This document shows positions 17,722-24,526 of a stretch of 30,029 bases of DNA, one piece after another. Position 1 is the stretch's first letter. The number at the start of each line of letters is the position of its first letter. Source of the stretch: JAYXXU01 sp049301135 (lineage in GTDB: Bacteria; Pseudomonadota; Gammaproteobacteria; Pseudomonadales; Moraxellaceae); NCBI GenBank assembly GCA_049301135.1, contig JBAQKP010000186.1, forward strand, positions 1 to 30,029. Reading direction: 5' to 3'. The position numbers and the translations under genes are program-made. Below the pieces are notes generated by a model. The model was not told the origin of the DNA. It made no database searches and worked only from the letters and a program-made list of their open reading frames with translations.

Positions 17722-17769
17722 GTGTATCCTAGTGTGTATCCTGCGATATTAACTGAACTCGCGGGATAC
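17722..17769. repeat. GTGTATCC direct repeats and GGATAC inverse copy before the integrase gene
   Basis: GTGTATCC occurs at 17722-17729 and 17734-17741 (12-bp period), and GGATAC in opposite orientation at 17764-17769, immediately before the integrase ATG. The same GGATAC core occurs three times at 19299-19333 on the other side of the island. They may be integrase arm-type binding sites or operators of the integrase gene. Confidence 0.45.
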
Positions 17770-17775
17770 AAGGCC

Positions 17776-18429
17776 ATGAAGCGCGACCAAATCAAAAAAC
17801 GCCCCATGTCAGATACCACACTGGCAACGCTTGAACCCGAAGCAAAGGAATACCGAGAACCAGACGGCAAAGGCCTATATTTTCGCGTGAAGCCGGACGG
17901 CAACAAGTCATGGCAGCTTAGATATAAGAAACCCAACGGCACATGGTCTTTTTTGGGTTTGGGCGCATATCCCGAAGTATCCGGCCAACTGGCACGACAG
18001 AAAGCCGCCGAACTACTAGCAGACAGCAGCACCGGTGCTGATCTGATTGTGACCAAGCAACAACGTAAACAAGCCGAGCTGGACAACAACAACGCCACCT
18101 TTGAACGTCTGATCTATGAATTTTTAGACAACAACAAGCCCAAATCAGACGCAGTATTCATCATGGCATTACGGCGTTTGGGGTATGAGGGACGGCAAAG
18201 CCCGCACGGGTTCAGACACATTGCCAGCACTACCCTACGCGAAAAGGTTTTTTTGCGTGATCATGTAGAAGCGGCATTGGCGCATAAAGTGGGCGGCGTA
18301 GAGGGCGTGTACAACAAGGCGGACTATTTGGCTGATCGTATCCCGATGATGCAATGGTGGGCGGACTATTTGGAGGGACTGCGCACCGATAGCAATATCA
18401 TTCCATTTAGCAAAGCGGCCAACGCTTGA
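17776..18429 (+). CDS. Tyrosine recombinase/integrase (P4/DUF4102 type) with large internal deletion, 217 aa
   Basis: Residues 10-92 are the DUF4102-type arm-binding domain (SDTTLATLEPEAKEYREPDG... SWQLRYKKPNGTWSFLGLGAYPEVS). The core-binding domain begins at about residue 108 (ATFERLIYEFL) but breaks near 118-125 (18127-18150). It jumps straight to the end of the catalytic domain: ALRRLGYEG, HGFR (H144, R147), LAH (H170) and the nucleophile-like Y179 in GVYNKADY. About 160-180 residues, including the first catalytic Arg and the Lys, are missing relative to about 400-aa relatives, yet the frame stays open. It is very probably inactive. ATG 17776 is preceded by GGGA 9 bases upstream; a TTG-initiated extension to 17674 would run through the repeats and is less likely. 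It lies beside tRNA-Lys, the usual site for this class. Confidence 0.82.
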   Translation: MKRDQIKKRPMSDTTLATLEPEAKEYREPDGKGLYFRVKPDGNKSWQLRYKKPNGTWSFLGLGAYPEVSGQLARQKAAELLADSSTGADLIVTKQQRKQAELDNNNATFERLIYEFLDNNKPKSDAVFIMALRRLGYEGRQSPHGFRHIASTTLREKVFLRDHVEAALAHKVGGVEGVYNKADYLADRIPMMQWWADYLEGLRTDSNIIPFSKAANA

Positions 18430-18453
18430 ACCCTAACTTTTGATAACACCCGG

Positions 18454-18480
18454 CCGCCCCATGTGGGCGGTTTTGTTTTG
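18454..18480 (+). terminator. Rho-independent terminator after the integrase gene
   Basis: CCGCCC (18454-18459) pairs with GGGCGG (18465-18470), loop catgt, followed by ttttgtttt. The last 15 bases are identical to the end of the terminator after higA (19229-19243). Confidence 0.8.
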
Positions 18481-18497
18481 TACCCTATATTATTTAA

Positions 18498-18525
18498 TGT
18501 ACCTTATTTGGTACACTACTATAAA
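18498..18525 (+). promoter_or_regulatory. Promoter and operator-like inverted repeat of the higBA cassette
   Basis: TGTACC (18498-18503), six bases, GGTACA (18510-18515) is a perfect inverted repeat. Another TGTACC half-site lies at 18479-18484. A strong -10 hexamer TATAAA (18520-18525) follows at once, so a protein on the repeat would cover the -35 region. Autorepression by the XRE antitoxin HigA is the expected logic for this family; binding itself is inferred. Confidence 0.55.
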
Positions 18526-18547
18526 CAGCGATGCTATGCGGTGGACT

Positions 18548-18910
18548 ATGACGAACGAACCGATACCGATAGTGCTGCAAGTGGCTTTTTTCTGTAGCGA
18601 TGCAGGAACAGAACCTGTTCGGGACTGGTTAAAGGCTTTAGAACCAACAGAGCGGCGCACGATTGGCGAAGATATCAAGACAGTTCAAATCGGCTGGCCT
18701 TTAGGTATGCCATTGGTGCGCAAGCTGGAGCAAGGTTTGTGGGAAGTGCGAATCAGCCTAAACCACAAAATCGCAAGGGTGCTATTTACGATTATTGAGG
18801 GGCGCATGGTTTTATTACATGGGTTTATCAAGAAATCGCAAAAAACCCCATCGTCTGATTTGGACTTGGCAAAAACACGATTATCGCAACTGAGAGGACA
18901 AACGCTATGA
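18548..18910 (+). CDS. higB: HigB-type toxin (phage Gp49-like, RelE/ParE superfamily), about 120 aa
   Basis: The sequence matches the Gp49-like HigB toxins, ribosome-dependent mRNA interferases. Conserved stretches include PVRDWLKALEPTERRTIGEDI, the Gly/Pro-Leu block GWPLGMPLVRKLEQGLWEVR, IARVLFTI and HGFIKKSQKTP with the basic C-terminal residues. I chose ATG 18548 (MTNEPIPIVLQVAF) because the family starts close to here and the -10 box at 18520 puts the transcript start near 18532. The longer frame from 18440 crosses a terminator and promoter and would add 36 untypical hydrophobic residues. GGTGGA precedes the ATG but with a very short spacer. The stop overlaps the antitoxin start (ATGA), the toxin-first order typical of higBA. 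Confidence 0.88.
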   Translation: MTNEPIPIVLQVAFFCSDAGTEPVRDWLKALEPTERRTIGEDIKTVQIGWPLGMPLVRKLEQGLWEVRISLNHKIARVLFTIIEGRMVLLHGFIKKSQKTPSSDLDLAKTRLSQLRGQTL

Positions 18911-19206
18911 CCACTCACAATCCACACATCGGTAGTGATTTTGATAGCTTCCTAGACAGCGAAGGTATCTTAGACGAAGTATCAGCCGTGGCAGTCAAGC
19001 GGGTACTAGCATGGCAGCTTGAGCAAGCCATGAAAGCCCAGCATCTGACCAAGACCGAAATGGCAAAGCGAATGCACACGAGCAGATCGTCTTTGAATCG
19101 GTTACTCGATGAAGAAGACACCAGCCTGACCTTAACCACGTTGGCAAGTGCGGCGCAGGCATTGGGCAAGCGTATTCGTATAGAGTTGATCGACCAACCC
19201 GCCTAA
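18907..19206 (+). CDS. higA: HigA-type antitoxin, XRE-family HTH protein, 99 aa
   Basis: This is the antitoxin partner of the upstream HigB-like toxin. An N-terminal segment (HIGSDFDSFLDSEGILDEV) typical of antitoxins paired with Gp49-like toxins leads into a helix-turn-helix at about residues 40-85 (LTKTEMAKRMHTSRSSLNRLLDEE ... LTTLASAAQALGKRIRIEL). It should neutralise the toxin and repress the cassette promoter through the TGTACC/GGTACA repeat. It overlaps the toxin gene by four bases. The pair probably stabilises the island or is a remnant of element maintenance. Confidence 0.9.
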   Translation: MTTHNPHIGSDFDSFLDSEGILDEVSAVAVKRVLAWQLEQAMKAQHLTKTEMAKRMHTSRSSLNRLLDEEDTSLTLTTLASAAQALGKRIRIELIDQPA

Positions 19207-19215
19207 GCCACAACT

Positions 19216-19242
19216 AACCGCCCAAAGTGGCGGTTTTGTTTT
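19216..19242 (+). terminator. Rho-independent terminator after higA
   Basis: AACCGCC (19216-19222), loop caaagt, GGCGGTT (19229-19235), followed by ttgtttt. It lies 10 bases after the higA stop. Confidence 0.85.
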
Positions 19243-19298
19243 GGGTGGTCGAATTGGGATTTTCTCGTATCGCCAAATACCCAAAAAAGGTGATTCGC

Positions 19299-19333
19299 TG
19301 GATACCAGCATGGATACCGCCCCAGTGGATACC
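19299..19333 (+). repeat. Triplet of TGGATACC repeats (12- and 15-bp spacing)
   Basis: TGGATACC occurs exactly at 19299-19306, 19311-19318 and 19326-19333. The start-to-start distances are 12 and 15 bp. It shares the GGATAC core with repeats before the integrase gene. Candidate integrase arm-type sites. Confidence 0.7.
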
Positions 19334-19397
19334 AAATCTAATACGGCATATCGCTGCGCAACCGATCATGCGCAACTTTAAAAAGTATCGTTTTCGG

Positions 19398-19432
19398 TGC
19401 GTACCTCACTGCGTACCAGTCGAGTGCGAACC
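19398..19432 (+). repeat. Second repeat triplet TGCG(T/A)ACC with identical 12/15-bp spacing
   Basis: TGCGTACC at 19398-19405 and 19410-19417, and TGCGAACC at 19425-19432. The spacing, 12 then 15 bp, is the same as in the triplet starting 99 bp upstream, and the outer bases TG....CC are shared. This suggests a duplicated and diverged binding array. Confidence 0.65.
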
Positions 19433-19717
19433 AGTACGGCCGCCAACCATCGGAAAACCATCGCGCTAGGCCAGCCAATCGAGGGCAAAAACAGTCCAAA
19501 AACACCCCAGCAGCCGGTAAGTAGATTGGTTTTGATAATTTCTCATAACAAGAAGTAACCTAGCAGTCATGCTCTCCTGTAAGCAGTCAAGTTTCCGTCA
19601 AAAAACAAAACCAACTCGCCACAGACTGTATTTTTCCAGCCAATCTACAAAAAACGTCACAGCAGCAGCCAGTTTTTGTTTTACTCTAAAGCACAAACCG
19701 GAATTGACAGTAGCAAC

Positions 19718-21301
19718 ATGATGACAACAGCAGTGACGCGACCCAGCAAAATCCAGCTCCGGCTGATCTTGGGCATATTGCTGTTGCTGCTCATCGCGCT
19801 GCTGCCCGCCTGCAATACCCTACCGATGCGCCCAGATGCCCCGCTCAGTTATAGCCTCGAAGCCGACACACTACGCTCACTCGACCCACGCCAACAACGC
19901 GATGACATGGTGTATCCGCTGATCGACCCGCTCGAAGCATTTGCCACACGGGTGCAGCTGATCAGACGGGCGCAACACAGCATCGACTTGGCCTACTACA
20001 TCTGGGATAACGACACCACAGGACGGCTGATCCTGCATGAGCTGCAACAAGCGGCGCAACGTGGCGTACGGATTCGATTGCTATTAGATGACCAAAATAC
20101 CGTCGGACTTGACCCACTATGGCTGGCAGTAGCGCGACAACCGAATCTTGAAGTGCGCTTGTTTAATCCGTTTGGCTATCGACAGCAGCGCATGTTGAAC
20201 CATCTGCTGGATTTTTCGCGCACACAGCGCCGCTTACATGGCAAAACCCTGATCATCGACGGACAAGTGATGATCGTCGGTGGCCGTAACATGGCCGATG
20301 CCTACTATCGGGTCAGTCCTGAGTATTTTTTTGCTGACCTTGACGTGATGCTGGCGGGTTCGGCACTGCGCCCGATGGGACAAGGCTTTGATCGGTTTTG
20401 GAATCATCGGCTGGCCTATCCAGTGATTGGACTGCTGACCGCCGATACTGCTGCCGAACAACGCATCCTGCGGCAGATCGAGCAAGCTGCAACTGCACCC
20501 GATGCCAAAGTCTATCTGGACGCTATCGACACCCAGCACCCGCTAGATCGCTGGTTGAGCACCTCACAGATCGACCCGACGTTACTCAACAGCCAATCGC
20601 TGCCGACGCGCACCACGTTTGTGACCGATGTACCCGCCAAAGTCAGTCAGTCGTTGCCCTTTGCACAGAGCATTGGCGCACAGATTTTAAATACCAGCAA
20701 AACCCCACAGCACGCGCTGGATATTATTTCACCGTATCTCGTTCCAACCGAGATTGGTACGGCTGCCTTGGTTAAACTGGCTGAAGACGGTGTGCGGATT
20801 CGCGTCTTGACCAATGGATTGGCAGCCACTGATGTCGCGCTGATGCATGATTTTTATGCGCGGCGACGGCAACAACTGCTGGCGGCGGGCGTGCAATTAT
20901 ATGAATTTAAACCCGACGCGCATGCTGACCCGATTCGCAAATGGCGCAGCCGCGAAACCCAACCGAATGCCCGCAGCGGCCTGCATGCCAAAGCGATCAG
21001 TTGGGATGGCCGGATGACCTATGTCGGCTCGATGAACCTCGATCCACGCTCGGTACTGATCAATGCCGAGTGGGGCGTGATGGTTGAGAGTCGCGAGGCT
21101 GCCGATTTGGTCGATCAAGTATTTTCCGGCAATATTTTACGGATCGCCTATCAGGTCAAACTCGACCAGAACGGTGATTTAATCTGGCTGGAAAAAACTC
21201 CAACTGGCGAGATGATCGAGCATCAGCGTGAACCCGCCAGTCGCAGCAAACGCACCTTGTCATGGTTTGCGGGCTGGCTGCCGATTGAAGATTTAATGTA
21301 A
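19718..21301 (+). CDS. Phospholipase D family lipoprotein (ClsC-like cardiolipin-synthase type), about 527 aa
   Basis: The N-terminus is a lipoprotein signal with a leucine-rich core and lipobox LLPAC (acylated cysteine C32). Two complete HKD motifs give the PLD active site: H174/K176/D181 (HGKTLIIDGQVMIVGGRNM) and H423/K425/D430 (HAKAISWDGRMTYVGSMNLDP). The second motif with its GSMNLDPRS context and overall length resemble ClsC-type cardiolipin synthases and Acinetobacter PLD proteins. Synthase versus hydrolase activity is not decided by sequence. I place the start at ATG 19718 (a second ATG follows at once); the frame could begin at TTG 19676. No strong ribosome-binding site is visible for either. 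It directly follows the mobile-element remnant and converges on the EIIC-EAL gene. Confidence 0.87.
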   Translation: MMTTAVTRPSKIQLRLILGILLLLLIALLPACNTLPMRPDAPLSYSLEADTLRSLDPRQQRDDMVYPLIDPLEAFATRVQLIRRAQHSIDLAYYIWDNDTTGRLILHELQQAAQRGVRIRLLLDDQNTVGLDPLWLAVARQPNLEVRLFNPFGYRQQRMLNHLLDFSRTQRRLHGKTLIIDGQVMIVGGRNMADAYYRVSPEYFFADLDVMLAGSALRPMGQGFDRFWNHRLAYPVIGLLTADTAAEQRILRQIEQAATAPDAKVYLDAIDTQHPLDRWLSTSQIDPTLLNSQSLPTRTTFVTDVPAKVSQSLPFAQSIGAQILNTSKTPQHALDIISPYLVPTEIGTAALVKLAEDGVRIRVLTNGLAATDVALMHDFYARRRQQLLAAGVQLYEFKPDAHADPIRKWRSRETQPNARSGLHAKAISWDGRMTYVGSMNLDPRSVLINAEWGVMVESREAADLVDQVFSGNILRIAYQVKLDQNGDLIWLEKTPTGEMIEHQREPASRSKRTLSWFAGWLPIEDLM

Positions 21302-21320
21302 AAATATCCGCTGCAAGCGG
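21298..21320 (-). terminator. Hairpin between convergent genes, terminator for the EIIC-EAL transcript
   Basis: CCGCT (21308-21312), loop gca, AGCGG (21316-21320). On the minus strand the stem is followed by atattttta, fitting a short intrinsic terminator for the minus-strand gene. The plus-strand side lacks a T-run. Confidence 0.5.
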
Positions 21321-21334
21321 CTTAATGGCAGGCT

Positions 21335-23392
21335 CTAAACCGCCGAATCTCCCGTAGGCTTCGGCTGTAACAACTGCTCTACATCCTGCACCGACATTGG
21401 CTTGCCGGTAAAGTAGCCCTGCACCACATCAATTTGACACTGCTGCATCACCGCCAACTGCTCTGCCGTCTCTACGCCTTCGATGACCACCCGAAAACCC
21501 AACTGATGACACAAGGTCGAGGTGGCCTGAATCAACAACTGTGCCGCCGCAGGATCACGTTGCCACGCCAACACAAACTCTCGATCCAGTTTCACTTCGT
21601 CAGCGTTTAAATAAATTAAACTGGTCAACGAGGAATAACCCGCACCAAAATCATCAATCGCCACCTGTAAACCAGCGGCACGCAAGCGACCCACCGTTTC
21701 GAGCATTTTATCCACGTCTGAAATATACGAATGCTCAGTAATTTCGATCTGTAGTCGTGTCGTGACTTGCCGCGCACAGGAGAGCAACTCTTTAATACAG
21801 CCTTCATCCAATAAAAATGGCTTATCAATATTGATCGAGATCATGGGATAGTCGAAGCCCTGACTCTCCCACCATTTAATCTGTCGCAACACCAAATATA
21901 AAATCTTACGATCAAGGGCAATTGACAATCCAGCTTGGTGCAGCGTATCAATAAATTTAGGCGATTGAATTTCACCATTACGGTCGTGTAAACGCAACAA
22001 TACCTCTAGGCCACAGATCTGCATATTGTCGATTGTGTATTTGGGCTGAAAATACAATAAAAACCGACCATCATTCAGTTGATCAAAAATCCGATCCACA
22101 TTGGCAATAAAATCTAAATTATCTTGCTGATGTTGAATAAAACGCCGCTCACTCTGATCATGATGAATCTCCTGCATGTAGCCGCCCGCGTCTTGGTTCA
22201 TCAACCCGAACAACCGATCAATCTTGTCATCCTTGACCATCGACATCAGCACAAACGGCGCATACATCAGCACATCCAGCACAATAATCAGCACCTGTAA
22301 CGCCACTGCCGACCATGAGCCACCAGTAATCTGATAGACATTCACCAGCGGTGGTACCATCCATGAGACATCAGTATGAACGATGTCGATCCAACCATAC
22401 TGCAAGAACAGCAGACTTAGGCCAAAATTAACCAGCGGCACAATAAAAAACGGAATAAAAAATAGTGGGTTGAGAACAATCGGCAAACCATAAATCACGA
22501 TTTCATTGATATTAAACAGTGAAAACGGCAGGCTAAATTTGGCGATTAAACGATGCTTACTGCGCTGGTTAAACATCAAAATCGCCAGCACCAGCCCCAA
22601 TGTCGCGCCTGAGCCACCCATATACGCAAATGCCCAAAAATAGCTTTCTAATTCGGACGCTGGAATCTTCAGCAATAAAAATACATCATTGGCGACGTTA
22701 GGGCCGTGTACGCCAAAAAACCAACCGACCTGTGCAATCAGTGAGTGCAGCACAAACAGCCACTGCTCTGACAGCAGCTCACTCGGCTGGACAAGCCACT
22801 GGGTAACAGATTGTGCAATCTGCCCCGTAATCAGATCAAATGGCCACCGGAGCAGCGCAAAGCCGATAGTCACCAAAATCATCGGAATAATATTATTAAT
22901 CGACAGGATCATGCGTGAACTGAGCAAGCCATCATTGCGGGCAAAATCAAAAAATCGTGATCGGATCAACCGTCCATATAAAAACACACTTAGAAAGGCA
23001 ACAAATGCGACTGAAATAATCGACAAACCAGACTGCGTCGCGCCAGAAAACTCCAAATCTTTATCATGAAATACCACCACACAAGAAAACACTAGCAGTA
23101 GCACAGAGATTTTATCCAGCTTACGCTGTGCCGCCAGCACAAACGACAGTGCCAACATAAAAAACAGTGGGAATAAATAGGTATTAAAATTCAGGTAAGT
23201 GTTAAAATTAAAATGCTCTAGTCGATTAAAGTCCAAGCCTGTGGCGGTTCTGACGGCGTTACTCAACAACACCATCAGATTAAAAAAAATCACCACAGGA
23301 ACCAAATAAACAAACGCCTCACGCATCGAAATCAGCCCATCGTAGAGGGCATTTTTGGTATTGTGCATCCAGCTCGCCGATTGTTTACGCAT
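21335..23392 (-). CDS. PTS EIIC membrane domain fused to EAL cyclic-di-GMP phosphodiesterase, 685 aa
   Basis: Residues about 15-385 form a polytopic membrane domain of the lactose/cellobiose-type EIIC family. It has FFGVHGPNV (227-230 GVHG) and the substrate-site block FNINEIVIYGLPIVLNP with E297. After a soluble linker (about 386-440), residues 441-675 form an EAL domain. The signature is E463-V-L (EVL instead of EAL). The other catalytic positions are present: N521, E550 and E553 (EITE), D580 and D581 (DDFGAGYSSL), K601, E638 and E641 (EGVE), and Q658 (QGYFTGKP), so c-di-GMP hydrolysis is plausible. AAGGA (minus, 23400-23404) lies 7 bases before the ATG. No EIIA or EIIB gene is nearby. The EIIC part may sense rather than transport a sugar. 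This domain fusion exists in annotation of some gammaproteobacteria, but I know of no established role. Confidence 0.9.
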   Translation of the reverse strand: MRKQSASWMHNTKNALYDGLISMREAFVYLVPVVIFFNLMVLLSNAVRTATGLDFNRLEHFNFNTYLNFNTYLFPLFFMLALSFVLAAQRKLDKISVLLLVFSCVVVFHDKDLEFSGATQSGLSIISVAFVAFLSVFLYGRLIRSRFFDFARNDGLLSSRMILSINNIIPMILVTIGFALLRWPFDLITGQIAQSVTQWLVQPSELLSEQWLFVLHSLIAQVGWFFGVHGPNVANDVFLLLKIPASELESYFWAFAYMGGSGATLGLVLAILMFNQRSKHRLIAKFSLPFSLFNINEIVIYGLPIVLNPLFFIPFFIVPLVNFGLSLLFLQYGWIDIVHTDVSWMVPPLVNVYQITGGSWSAVALQVLIIVLDVLMYAPFVLMSMVKDDKIDRLFGLMNQDAGGYMQEIHHDQSERRFIQHQQDNLDFIANVDRIFDQLNDGRFLLYFQPKYTIDNMQICGLEVLLRLHDRNGEIQSPKFIDTLHQAGLSIALDRKILYLVLRQIKWWESQGFDYPMISINIDKPFLLDEGCIKELLSCARQVTTRLQIEITEHSYISDVDKMLETVGRLRAAGLQVAIDDFGAGYSSLTSLIYLNADEVKLDREFVLAWQRDPAAAQLLIQATSTLCHQLGFRVVIEGVETAEQLAVMQQCQIDVVQGYFTGKPMSVQDVEQLLQPKPTGDSAV

Positions 23393-23531
23393 GTTATGTT
23401 CCTTAAATTTGATCTGTCCTTGCCCATAATCTGCGAAGGTGCAACCTCATCCTATCGGATGCGCTTCGGTTATCGGGTGATCTGCGTATCTAGCGCCCAG
23501 ACAGTCGCCACGCGGCACGCTGGTGTAATTA

Positions 23532-23545
23532 TTTTTGATCAAAAA
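23532..23545. promoter_or_regulatory. 14-bp palindrome upstream of the EIIC-EAL gene
   Basis: TTTTTGATCAAAAA is a perfect palindrome about 140 bp before the EIIC-EAL start, in the only sizeable gap upstream of that gene. It could be an operator or lie in an A/T-rich promoter. It lacks the spacer of an FNR box (TTGAT-N4-ATCAA). Confidence 0.35.
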
Positions 23546-23559
23546 CAAGCGTAAAGCAA

Positions 23560-23578
23560 CACAACTCATCCAGTTGTG
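23560..23578. promoter_or_regulatory. Inverted repeat CACAAC-N7-GTTGTG upstream of the EIIC-EAL gene
   Basis: CACAAC (23560-23565) and GTTGTG (23573-23578) are perfect inverted half-sites with a 7-base centre. The site lies between the suc-operon terminator and the 14-bp palindrome. It resembles a dimeric regulator site; no regulator is identified. Confidence 0.3.
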
Positions 23579-23590
23579 ATCGGTATCTGT

Positions 23591-23618
23591 AAAAAAGGAC
23601 GCTTGCGCGTCCTTTTTT
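23591..23618 (-). terminator. Rho-independent terminator of the suc operon
   Basis: GGACGC (23597-23602), loop ttgc, GCGTCC (23607-23612), flanked by six A and six T, so it can work in both directions. It lies about 28 bases after the sucD stop on the minus strand. Confidence 0.93.
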
Positions 23619-23645
23619 ATTAGCCTTAAAACTCAGGCCAGCAGC

Positions 23646-24524
23646 TTATTTCCAGCCAGTAATCTCGGCCAGTGCCGCGCCCAACATCGCTGGGTTATCG
23701 ACAGTTTTTACGCCAGCCGCTTGCAGAGCCGCAAATTTCTCTTCAGCAGTGCCTTTACCACCAGAGATGATCGCGCCCGCATGTCCCATCCGCTTACCAG
23801 CAGGCGCCGTGACGCCCGCGATATACGAGACGACTGGCTTGGTCACATTGGCTTTAATAAATGCTGCGGCCTCTTCCTCTGCCGAACCACCGATCTCACC
23901 GACCATGATGATCGCTTCGGTTTGTGGATCTTCTTGGAACAATGCCAGCGCATCAATAAAGGTCATCCCCGGAATCGGATCACCACCGATACCGATACAG
24001 GTTGACTGACCAAAGCCCAGATCAGTGGTCTGCTTGACCGCTTCATAGGTCAATGTACCTGAGCGCGATACGATACCGACTTTACCGGGTAAATGGATGC
24101 TACCGGGCATGATGCCGATCTTGCATTCACCTGGCGTGATGATACCGGGGCAGTTTGGCCCAATCATGCGCACGCCGCCTTTTTGTAGGATGTATTCTTT
24201 GACGAACAGCATATCCATGGTTGGAATGCCTTCGGTGATACAGACCACCAATTCAATCCCTGCATCGACTGCTTCAAGGATCGAATCTTTACAAAATGGC
24301 GCAGGTACATAAATCACCGATACGGTTGCGCCAGTTGCTTCGACGGCTTCACGCACGGTGTTAAAAATCGGCAGACCCAAGTGGGTTGTGCCGCCTTTAC
24401 CTGGAGTAACGCCGCCGACCATCTGGGTGCCGTAAGCAATCGCTTGTTCAGTGTGTAGGGTGCCTTGGCCGCCGGTAATCCCTTGGCAAATCACTTTGGT
24501 GTTTTTGTTGATCAGTACGCTCAT
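23646..24524 (-). CDS. sucD: Succinyl-CoA synthetase (ADP-forming) subunit alpha SucD, 292 aa
   Basis: The alpha subunit binds CoA and carries the phosphohistidine intermediate of the reversible reaction succinyl-CoA + ADP + Pi = succinate + ATP + CoA. The N-terminal CoA-binding Rossmann fold begins VICQGITGGQGTLHTEQAI. The active histidine is H248 in GKRMGHAGAIISGGKGTA, equivalent to E. coli H246. Length is the usual about 290 residues. It begins two bases after sucC ends, so the two subunits are translated together, and a strong terminator follows. Confidence 0.98.
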   Translation of the reverse strand: MSVLINKNTKVICQGITGGQGTLHTEQAIAYGTQMVGGVTPGKGGTTHLGLPIFNTVREAVEATGATVSVIYVPAPFCKDSILEAVDAGIELVVCITEGIPTMDMLFVKEYILQKGGVRMIGPNCPGIITPGECKIGIMPGSIHLPGKVGIVSRSGTLTYEAVKQTTDLGFGQSTCIGIGGDPIPGMTFIDALALFQEDPQTEAIIMVGEIGGSAEEEAAAFIKANVTKPVVSYIAGVTAPAGKRMGHAGAIISGGKGTAEEKFAALQAAGVKTVDNPAMLGAALAEITGWK

Positions 24525-24526
24525 GA

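Larger units (their letters stand above)
19207..19717. other. Non-coding right part of the island, between higA and the phospholipase D gene
   Basis: About 510 bp without a credible gene. It holds the higA terminator, two triplets of 8-bp repeats (19299-19333 and 19398-19432), a TGCGCAAC pair (19355-19362 and 19369-19376), and AACCATCG twice (19445-19452 and 19456-19463). I searched by eye for a second copy of the tRNA-Lys 3' end (an attR) and found none. No convincing promoter for the phospholipase gene could be assigned. The short frames here are not supported by ribosome-binding sites or recognisable protein sequence. Confidence 0.6.

Noticed and set aside
18440..18547. N-terminal extension of the HigB toxin frame
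   Set aside because: It would span the integrase terminator and the cassette promoter/operator; family start and promoter position favour 18548.
19227..19469. 80-codon plus-strand frame over the repeat triplets
   Set aside because: Starts inside the higA terminator and its translation reflects the DNA repeats; no ribosome-binding site.
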